A stretch of DNA of 64,000 nucleotides. It comes from Zantedeschia hybrid cultivar (taxonomy: Eukaryota; Streptophyta; Magnoliopsida; Alismatales; Araceae). Location of the stretch: positions 40,141,670-40,205,669 of the forward strand of contig JARZZO010000001.1 of NCBI GenBank assembly GCA_030544215.1, in the 5' to 3' direction. Shown piece by piece: positions 55,833-64,000 of this stretch; the first letter of the stretch is position 1; each line of letters opens with the position of its first letter. The translations under genes and the position numbers were made by a program. Under the pieces are notes generated by a model, which saw nothing but the letters and a program-made list of their open reading frames with translations, searched no databases and had not been told where the DNA came from.

Positions 55833-57100
55833 TCAAGGGTGAGCTAACTCTTCTCCTTCTGCATTGACAAGACGGTAAGCGTTACCAGGAAAAGCATGTG
55901 ATACAACATAAGGCCCTTCCCAATTGGGTTGGAGCTTAGAACGTGGACCACCAGGTTTTACAAAAATTCTTTTGACGACTATTTCACTAACTTTGAACTT
56001 ACGTTCAATGACTTTCTTTTGATAAAAACGTGCTAATCTATTTTGATAAACTCTTGCATGATTAGCGGCTGACCATCTTTTCTCGTCTAAGACTTCCAAT
56101 TGAGCAAGGAGTGTTGAACGACGTTCGTCAATAGAAAATTCCTTATTTAATTGTACTCTTAATGACGGTATAAGGGTCTCGTATGGAACTACCGCCTCCA
56201 TTCCAAATGTTAAGGAATAAGGAGTCTGCCCAGTGGGCGTGCGGATTGAAGTTCAGTAGGCCCATAGAGCCTCAACCAATTTTTCTGGCCAGTCTGTGAA
56301 TTTGTTAGATTTGCACGTCTTTTTGATGATTTTTATCAAAGTTTTGTTAGTTGCCTCTGCTTAGCCATTGCCTTGCGGATAATAAGGAGACGAATGATGC
56401 AATGCAATTTTGTATTTGTTGCAGAGGTCTTTCGATTCTTGTGATACGAATTGCGGTCTATTGTCGGTGACGATGGTGCTTGGAATTCCAAATCTGGTGA
56501 TGATGTTCTTCATGATGAACTTGCAGACGGTTGATGCTTTGACTTCTGTGTATGCCTCAGTTTCTGCCCACTTGGTGAAGTATTCCGTTGCCGTGAGGAT
56601 GAAAGACTTTTGCTTTATGCCGGAATCAGGATTACCAAGGGGTCCAATGATGTCGAAAGCCCACATGGAGAAAGGCCATGGGGAAGAAACAGGATGGGGT
56701 GAAGTTGCAGGAGAATGAATTTTGTCAGCGTGAAGTTGACATTTAGCACACCTACGGACATATCCTACACAATCTTCTTCCATGGTTGGCCAATAGAATC
56801 CTTGCCTAAGGATTTTCTTTGCTAACATCTGTCCATTAACATGGCCACCACAAACTCCAGTATGAGCTCCTTCCATAACCTTTCAAAGCTCATCTTCATC
56901 TAGACATCTTAGAAGAACTCCATCAAAACCTCTTTTGTACAATGCTCCCCCAACTAGGGTGTATCTTTGAGCAACTCTCCTGATATCCCTTTTCTCCTCA
57001 GCTGTGGCTTCTTTAGGATATGATTGATCTTCACAATATTTGGAAATTTCATAGTACCATGGCTTATGTTAATCATCCATCTCTTCTAACAGCTCCATCA
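55833..57100 (-). pseudogene. integrase, Ogre-like element (near intact)
   Basis: Cuts viral DNA ends and joins them to the target. H2C2 zinc-binding unit (HTGVCGGHVN, CAKCQLHAD), core with MWAFDIIGPLGNPDSG and IVTDNRPQFVS (second Asp kept; the usual DNG is DNR), and the Glu segment after a TAG near 56361. The C-terminal part is 55833-56201 (NHARVYQNRLARFYQKKVIE, NWEGPYVVSHAFPGNAYRLV). All lie in one frame with about three stops. No chromodomain follows, as expected for this clade. Confidence 0.88.
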
Positions 57101-57337
57101 ACATGATTTCTCTCTTTTCCACAATATCTCCATCTCTGACTTTCTTCAGCAGCTTCTCCTTAGTCCTAAGGAATGAGGGTCTTTCACGGCGGGTGAAAGA
57201 CGCCTATGAACAATGATTGACTCGGATTGCTTGCTGATTGGAAAATTAAGAGAGGATGCAAGTGAAGCTAGAGCGTCAGCTAAGATGTTCTGATTCCTAG
57301 GGACATGGACAAAGATCAATTTGGTGAAAAGTTTTGA

Positions 57338-59647
57338 CTAAGCAGAAGTAAGTTCTTGATAAGGCTTGAGTTTGGGATCAAGAGTTCGATACTTGGTTAA
57401 CACTTGGCGAAGAATCAATTGGCTATCACCCACAATCCTGAGTTTGGTAGCACCATGGAAATGAGCAGCCTCGAGGCCAGCAAGGAGTGCCTCGTATTCA
57501 ACTATATTATTCGTGACTGGAAAGTCAAGCTGAAAGGCTTGTGGAATGGTGACACCTTCAGGTGATAACAGAACAATACCGATCCCCTTTCCATGGGAGT
57601 TCAGAGCTCCGTCAAAATGTAGAGTCCACATATCATCTCCGATTTGGTCTATGGACATCAGTTCCTCATTCGGAAACTCCGATCGGACTGGATCAGAACG
57701 AGGAAGGGGGTGATGAGCGAGATGTTCTGCTATGGCATAGCCTTTGATCGCTTTCTGCTGAATGTAAGTGATATCGAATTGAGATAGAAAGCTTTGCCAT
57801 CGTATTAACCTATCAGTAAAGACAGATTTCTTCAGAAGAAATTTGATCGGATTCATCCTAGCGATGAGATGGACTTCATGGGCCAGAAAATAATGCTTTA
57901 AATTCTGAACAACCCAGACCAATGCTGCACATGTTTTCTCCATCGCCGTGTATATCTGTTCAGTGGGGTTGAGAAGTTTAGAGAGATAGTAGGCTGCCCT
58001 CTCTTTTCCTTCTTCATCCTCTTGTGCTAGGACAGCCCCCACTGCATCATCCAGGACAGAAATATAAAGTATCAATGGTTTGCCTGGAGATGGTGGTCTC
58101 AAAACAGGAGGACTTGCCAAGTAATTCTTTAATCCATCGAATGCCTCATGACACTTATCGTCCCAATCGAATTTGACTCCTGGCTTGGTAAGCTCGTAAA
58201 ATGGCTTACACCTTTGTGAGTGCTGGGAGACAAAACGACGAATAAATTGCAACCTCCCGATTAATTCTCTTAACTCCTTCAAGTTCTTGGGAGGTGGCTT
58301 CTCTCTGATAGCCTTCGCTTTGTTTGGATCGATCTCAATTCCCTGTTTGCTGATAATGAATCCAAGTAATTTCCCTGAAGATACCCCGAATACACATTTC
58401 TTGGGGTTCATCTTCAACTGATATTCTCTTGATCTTTCTAGTACCCTTGCCAAAACTTTGGCATGTTCAGCCTTAGTCTTAGATTTCACTAACAAGTCAT
58501 CCAAATACACTTTTAAATCAATATGCATCATGTCATGAAATTATGCCATCATAGCCCTGTGGTAAGTGGCTCCAGTATTCTTTAATCCAAATGGCATGAT
58601 GACATAGTAATATGTTCCCCAAGGTGTAGTGAATGATGTCTTTTCTTGATCTTCTTCTGCCAATTTAATTTGATTGTATCTTGAAAACCCATCCATAAAT
58701 GATAAAGTCTCATAGCCAGTAGTGTTATCGATGAGCACATTAATATGAGGCAATGGAAAATCATCATTAGGACACGCCCGGTTCAAATCTCGGAAGTCAA
58801 TGCAAATCCTGACCTTCCCATCTTTCTTCATAACCGGGACTATGTTGGCCACCCATTGTGGATAAAGGACAACTCTAATGAATTTGGCTTTATGTAATTT
58901 GTCGACCTCTTTCTTCATCTTTAAAGCCATTTGTGGGTGGAATCGCCTTAATTTCTGTTTGACCGGGCTAGCTCCATCCTTTAATGTCAGCCTATGTTCC
59001 ACTAGTGATGAGTCTAACCCCGGCATATCTTCATAACTCCAGACGAAAGTGTCTTTATAGTCCTTAAGAACTTGTACCATTGCCTTCTCATCCTCTATAG
59101 AAAAATTCTTGCTGACGAAGACAACCTTAGGTTCGTCTTCAGACCCTAAATTGATTTCTTTGGTAAGCTCTTCTACGGCAGCTGAGGGTTCATCGAATCT
59201 TTTCACTCCACTGGCATATGCCTTAGCTGCGTCCTTGTCATCTTCCTCATCTTCAATAATGGGGTCTTTTTCATGTATCAACTCATACACCCCGTATCCA
59301 TCATTGACTGACTCATCGTCTGTACAATCTTCTGGCATCTGAATTGGATTTTCTAACAGCTGAGGGATCATAGAGCAAGAAAGGCATCTATCAGCTAAGT
59401 CCTAGAGGATTATATCTGGAATTCGTCTACCCTTAGATTTTCTAGACTTCCTAACCTGACTAACCTGCCTAGAGCTAGACTGCCTAATTTCACTAGACTC
59501 CCTATTCTGACCTAATGAAGATGAAGCAGAATGAAAATTATGAGATACAGACGGAAATACAAAAGAATCCTCCCGAAGGGAGGGGCAAAGTAGATCTATA
59601 AGAGAATCTTGACCGAAAGACCCGTGCGATGGGGTATAATCGGACAA
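57338..59647 (-). pseudogene. RT, RNase H and archaeal-type RNase H, Ogre-like element
   Basis: One frame with two internal stops (TAG at 59402-59404, TAA at 58541-58543). RT: DTFVWSYEDMPGLDSSLVEH, KKDGKVRICIDFRDLNRACP, PFGLKNTGATYHRAMM and the active site VYLDDLLVKSK. First RNase H: LILYISVLDDAVGAVLAQED, where the usual first Asp position reads Ser-Val. Second RNase H from about residue 295 of the left ORF: WTLHFDGALNSHGKGIGIVL and VEYEALLAGLEAAHFHGATK. The polyprotein is almost translatable. Confidence 0.88.
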
Positions 59648-59660
59648 GTAAGAGGTTTCC

Positions 59661-60452
59661 TCAATGAGGATCTAGGAGGAATTTGTTGCCAAATTGGCGT
59701 TTTTTTTGGGCAATAGAAGAGTTAAGCATAAAACAGGAATGAATATGAATAGAAGGAGAATGAGATGGAGGAAGTGGCACCAAGGCCAAAGGATTAGGGG
59801 GATCATACAACAATATGTCCCAGATTAAATCATACATCATCTCTGGATCGAGAGGAGATGGTGGAATGAGGTCCCGTGGGGACAGAGTAATTATGACGGG
59901 CGGGGCCTGTGGAATGTCTTCAATGATGACCCGCGACCAAGTCGGGGTCAGGAGTAAAGTGCGAAACAAGGTGTGAGGCATGAAAACATGAGAAGGATAT
60001 GTCCCCCTCCAGAGCAGATCCGTGGTGTAGCCAGCTTCATAGGGGTCATCTGGCTCCCCTTCATCAATCTCTTCTGACAGCAGTATCCTCTTGTCGAAAA
60101 TAGCACTGAGACCTTCAATCAGCTCATTGATCTGTGGCGGCCACTTGAGTTCTGCAGGATCGAGAAACAGCCTGTTCAATGCAATGTAGAGATCTCTTAA
60201 ATCGAACCACCTGTACCATTCACATTCAGGATCTTGGAATTTCCTCCTCTTCATAGGCCGCAGAGCCTCCAAGGACTGGTACGTGAGCAATTTTGAGCAA
60301 TGTCTAGCCAAGTCTCTCCTATATATATCATGGAAGTCAAAACATGAAGTAATGACCACCGTGTTGTCGTGACTGATCACGGGCCCCTTGACAAAATGTG
60401 TATATAGAGTCCATGTTAAGGGGTCCCGACCTTCTTTGCAGGGTGTAGACAT
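59661..60452 (-). CDS. extra 263-codon ORF between protease/G-patch and RT
   Basis: Uninterrupted from Met at 60452 to the stop at 59661, in the same frame as the gag-protease ORF and about 40 bp beyond its stop. I recognise no domain. The N-terminal half is charged and Trp-containing (ECEWYRWFDLRDLYIALNRL, then DPAELKWPPQINELIEGL); the C-terminal half is Pro-rich (LIPPSPLDPEMMYDLIWDIL). No signal peptide or membrane segment. It sits where Ogre elements have an intron, so it may be spliced out, translated separately, or fused. It is open over 792 bp while its neighbours have stops, which suggests recent function or youth. Confidence 0.6.
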   Translation of the reverse strand: MSTPCKEGRDPLTWTLYTHFVKGPVISHDNTVVITSCFDFHDIYRRDLARHCSKLLTYQSLEALRPMKRRKFQDPECEWYRWFDLRDLYIALNRLFLDPAELKWPPQINELIEGLSAIFDKRILLSEEIDEGEPDDPYEAGYTTDLLWRGTYPSHVFMPHTLFRTLLLTPTWSRVIIEDIPQAPPVIITLSPRDLIPPSPLDPEMMYDLIWDILLYDPPNPLALVPLPPSHSPSIHIHSCFMLNSSIAQKKRQFGNKFLLDPH

Positions 60453-60491
60453 TGTCCTCTAGACCCTCTGGCCATCTTCATTCTCCTCCTG

Positions 60492-62174
60492 CTAAGTCAT
60501 GTCCTGCTTCATTTTTCTTGGCCTATAGCCCAGGCCATTTCCAAGTATTCCTCGGTGATCCGTGACAGGAGTGGTCCTGCCTTGTAACTGTGTACCCAAA
60601 CCTTTTCCAGGCTGATAACCATTCCTCATCATTATCCTCCATCCAAGGGTACTCATGCACTTCCCCCTCTTTATGGCGTTTAATGGATAAGGAGTAATGG
60701 TGGCGGTTTTCAAAGGATCAGCCACCGGATGGTAAACCTGTAATACCGACAGAAAAGGTTGTTGGCCAGGTGAAGAAGTGGGTTTGACATTCAAAGAATG
60801 AGCAACATCAAGGATCGGCCTGCTCGTAACCTTAACGATTCGTCCTTTGAAGGAAAATTTGAGGCATTGATGATTCGTGGAGGGAATCGCCTCAAGAGTT
60901 TTTATGTAAGGATGACCAAAAATGGCATCCAAGGAAGGGTTGATTTCCAGAATGTGAAATTCGACCTCGGCATGACTTACAAGGCCTAGCTCCACCTTCA
61001 AATAGACCATTCCCAGAGGGGAATGGGTGGAATTATCATATGCCGTCATGGAGATAGGGCTAGGCAGCCATTTTTCCTTGGGCACACCGCACAATTCCAG
61101 GATCTTTGGAGGTAAAACATTGATCGAAGTCCCTGTGTCAACCAGACATGTATCCACAGCCTTCTTGCAGATGTTGACTGTGATGCTTAAAGCCATGCTC
61201 CTGGCTGCTGGCGGTGCTAGTTCCGATCCATGGAATGAATTGGAGGGCTGATCCCCCTGAGGAACTAATAGTGCTGCAATCTTCTCCACTGGCACGTCCT
61301 CGTTGACCATCACCTTATGCAAATATTCCATCAGAGCTTCTTGGTGGGTCTTTGATCTTTTAATCAGTTCAAGCACGGAGATCCGTGCCGATGTTCGGTC
61401 CAGATGTTTCAACAAATCATATTGAGTGTCTGGTGCACTCTCTTCATTATGTGCTTCCCCCGGCGGCTGTGATGGGCTGTCTCTAACTGTTGACTGAGGA
61501 AAGACTTTGTTGAAAATCCTCCCACTCCGGAGCGCATGTTCCTCAGCTGTGGAAGGTCCGAGTGATAGCTTGAGTATCGTAGGGTTGGATGGTGCGGGTG
61601 GTGTGGAGTGTTGGTATGTGGGTGATGGCGTGGGGTTAATCGGTGGTGGCGTGGTACGGATGAGAGGCCTGGATGGTTGGATGGTGGAAGGGTAAGTGGT
61701 TGGTGCGGATGAAGTGGGGAATGACATGCGGAGTAGCAGTTTAGAAGTTTGGATGGTATCTGGGTAAGCGGTAGTGGTAATGGGTGGTGCAGGGAATGGT
61801 ACGCGGAGTAGCGGTCTGGATGGCATAAGGGGTGTGTAGTTGGCTTGCGGGGGGTTATTTAATGGAGGTGTAGTGGTATGGGGTGCAATGGGTTTGAAGA
61901 AAGTGGGTGGTGGTAATGGGTTAGTGGGTGCGGGTGAGTGATATGCGGGTGTTGGTACAGGGGTAATGGTAATGGGCTGTGGTCTGGGTATGTGGATGGT
62001 GCGGCGTGGTGGTTGTTCTGCGATACTCGAAGTGTGTCCCGTTGAATAAATAGGGGAAGAGTCCTCTATCCTCCACTGTTGCCCGCGGTTAGCCTCAGAC
62101 CGGCTATTTGTCAGGATAGGGGCAACTTGGTTCTGATTTTGATGCTCCGGAAGCGGGTTTTGCACTATGCCCAT
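60492..62174 (-). pseudogene. gag C-terminal linker, protease and G-patch, Ogre-like element
   Basis: 560 codons open. Residues 1-230 are Pro/Thr-rich. The aspartic protease centres on CLVDTGTSINVLPPKILELC (D-T-G intact), followed by VEFHILEINPSLDAIFGHPY. The last 50 residues form a G-patch-like motif: LGWRIMMRNGYQPGKGLGTQ, then GRTTPVTDHRGILGNGLGYR. G-patches bind RNA or helicases and are attached to protease in some retroviruses. Upstream the same product continues as gag beyond a TAA near 62193. Open over 1.68 kb, so the frame itself is intact; it is called a pseudogene because the polyprotein around it is interrupted. Confidence 0.85.
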
Positions 62175-62192
62175 GTTCGGTGGTGCCGCTGC

Positions 62193-63491
62193 TTATGCTG
62201 GTGCTCTTGCTTGCTGCTGCTGCTGCTGTTGTGGTGGTCTTCTTGCCTTTAATGCAGATATGTACTTTTTCATCTCTTCCCAGTCAATGCCGCCCTGCGC
62301 GTTGAGATCATGAATGTAATCTCTGAATTGGAAGCAGGTGTCTATGGTATGTCCAGGTTGTCTGTGGAAGTAACAATACCTAGACGTATTGGCATTCTGG
62401 GGCCAGATTGCTTTTTCTCTTGGCAGGACCAAGGCATTGGCTGCCATTAAAGCAATGAAAATGTCCGCCAAGGACTCTGGGAGGATTGGGTATTCTGCCA
62501 TCTTCGGGCCTGGAGGTCTTCTCTGCTGGTTGTAATCAGCAGGAGGAGGGACATTGTGATACGCCGGCGGTGCGCGCGGCTGGTACTGCTGCTGTTGCTG
62601 ATACTGCTGTGGTAGAGGCTGGTACTGTAATTGCCGTTGCGACTGTTGTGGCTGTTGCTGTTGCTGTTGCAGGTTTGGCTTCTGAGGCCGCTGATATTGG
62701 GACTGCTGATATTGGAGGTTTGGCTGCTGCTGCTGCCTGTAACCCTGTTGGTTCGGCTGCTGTGGCCTCTGGTACTGTTGCTAACTCCTCACAAACTGTG
62801 GCGAGTTGTTGTTCATACTGCTAACTTGCTCATGAGAGAGCGTGCCCTCAGTAGTTGGACCTGTGCTAGAGGAATTAGACACTGCAGGCTTCCGAGGTGG
62901 AGGTCTGCTAGGTCTGTGAGGATCAAAGATGCTAGAGAACGTAGCGTCCTTGAAGGCGTTCTGACAGTACCGCGCTCTTTCATAGAGCTCTGCCATGCTG
63001 GTCAGATTGTTCAGGGAGAGGACTAGTTTGAATTAGGGCGTAGCATTGGAAATTAGCATCTTCACTTGCTCTGACTCAGACAAGTGATCTTTCACTTTCT
63101 CGGCCAAGCCCCTCCATCAGTCGGCGAAACTGACAAACTCCTCATCGGGCTTCATCTTTTATGCTATAAGGTCAGTAATGGACAGGGAGGGGGCAACTCT
63201 GTCCTGGTATCGTTGAATGAATTTTCTAGAGACGATACCATAGTCCTCTACTTCAGAAGGTTCTAGAGAAAAGAACCATTCGAGGGCTGGTCCCTCTAAA
63301 AATCTCCTGAACAAAAAGGCCAACGACCTCTTGTCGTTTTGCCAGAAGGATGACTCGTACATGAAGTCCTTCAAGTGAGTGAAGGGGTTACCAGTACCGT
63401 TATACTTTCCGTACACTGGCATCTCAGAGGGTGGCAGGTGGAATACTGGCAGACTTGGTAAATTGATCTCTGGTGCAGCTTTGACCCCCAT
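62193..63491 (-). pseudogene. gag core and nucleocapsid, Ogre-like element
   Basis: 63159-63491 has the gag core (YGKYNGTGNPFTHLKDFMYE, RFLEGPALEWFFSLEPSEVE). After a stop the frame continues (KPDEEFVSFADWWRGLAEKV, MAELYERARYCQNAF) to a Gln-rich stretch (62560-62780). It ends with a zinc-knuckle-like YCYFHRQPGHTIDTCFQFRD. About four stops. Confidence 0.83.
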
Positions 63492-63496
63492 CTATT

Positions 63497-63982
63497 CTAG
63501 AGGTTGTTGAATTGTTCATCCATACGCTCCATCTTTGCCAGCAACGCTTGCGTTGTCGGATCAGCCTGGGGAGGAGGGGGAGGTGGAGGTACTTGATAGG
63601 CCTGTTGCCTAGAGTACGTAGGACAAGGAGGACAGTAAAGTGGAGGTCCGGCAGAGCTTCCGCCATGCCTGAGGGCATTTTGATAAGTAGGCGTCAGCGG
63701 TCTGACCGGTTGCCTAGAAGAGGAAAGTTGCGGCCCAGCTGGCCGAGAAGTTGAAACATGGAGGCCTTCCATGGCCTGATGAATGAAAGGAGGATGATGA
63801 GGAGGCTGTTGAGGGATGGCAGGGGGAGTCGTAGGGTTTGGCTCGGCAGACTGCATGGGCGTCTTCCCCTTTAGAATGGACTGGATCGCCTCGAACTGTT
63901 GAGGGTCCAGACGGGAGGCAAGAACTCCCAAAGCATTTACAAGATCCGAGAGATCAGAGGATGACGGATCATTTGGATTCAT
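63497..63982 (-). pseudogene. gag N-terminus, Ogre-like element
   Basis: 161 codons from Met at 63980-63982. A short helical start (DLSDLVNALGVLASRLDPQQ) is followed by a long Pro/Gln-rich region and a coiled end (LLAKMERMDEQFNNL), then TAG. The gag core resumes eight bases on in another frame, so a stop and a frameshift separate them. Upstream the frame is open to the window edge, so the true start may lie outside. Confidence 0.8.
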
Positions 63983-64000
63983 GTCCCCCTCAAAAATCGG

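Larger units (their letters stand above)
51900..64000 (-). mobile_element. Ogre-like (Tat clade) Ty3/gypsy element, 5' end outside the window
   Basis: Reading right to left: gag (63982-62193), protease with G-patch (62174-60492), an extra ORF (60452-59661), RT with two RNases H (59647-57338), integrase (57100-55833), then a long noncoding 3' part with a TATA-like box at 52697-52705, probably the 3' LTR. Two RNases H, the long polyprotein and the interval between protease and RT fit the Ogre lineage, in which an intron is known at that site. Few stops, so it is younger than the other elements here. Confidence 0.82.

Noticed and set aside
55833..63982. Endogenous pararetrovirus
   Set aside because: Integrase is present after RNase H and there is no movement or coat protein motif; the domain order is that of Ty3/gypsy.

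Overview
This is nuclear DNA of a flowering plant. It has intron-rich coding sequence, plant Ty3/gypsy lineages (Tekay-like chromoviruses, Tat/Retand-like and Ogre-like elements), plant LINEs and hAT-like MITEs, and no bacterial, organellar or tRNA signature. The species cannot be named from sequence alone. Most of the window is transposable elements of different ages, many with both ends and target-site duplications (TSDs) still readable. I recognise one host gene, the last four coding exons of an RNA polymerase III subunit (RPC7/RPC31), and one host-derived pseudogene, a calmodulin-like gene inside a TIR element.

Layout. 1-8330: minus-strand Tekay-like element; its left LTR is cut by the window edge and its right LTR is split by a 5'-truncated LINE (7283-8190). 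8432-8876: hAT MITE. 9060-10610: RTE remnant (minus) split by a second LINE (9247-10320). 10898-12090: old local duplications. 12091-27936: a plus-strand gypsy derivative whose right LTR was hit by an RTE LINE (16935-26764), which was then hit by a minus-strand Tekay-like element (17547-26337). TSDs mark all three boundaries. 31036-38284: RPC7/RPC31 exons on the plus strand, with one 6.45-kb intron that contains a solo LTR (34651-36428), itself hit by a MITE. 41725-42769: second solo LTR, minus. 44252-45505: TIR element carrying a broken calmodulin-like gene. 46345-51170: decayed Tat/Retand-like element. 51190-51840: LTR piece of the same family as the first solo LTR. About 51900 to the window end: a large Ogre-like element (minus) with gag, protease, G-patch, an extra 263-codon ORF, RT, two RNases H and integrase; its 5' end lies outside.

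How the parts work together. The only likely functional protein is the Pol III subunit, whose acidic tail is encoded here. Every transposon ORF set has stops, frameshifts or deletions, so none looks autonomous. The Ogre-like element is the least damaged. The nesting gives a relative order of insertion: host repeats, then gypsy derivative, then RTE, then Tekay-like element 2.
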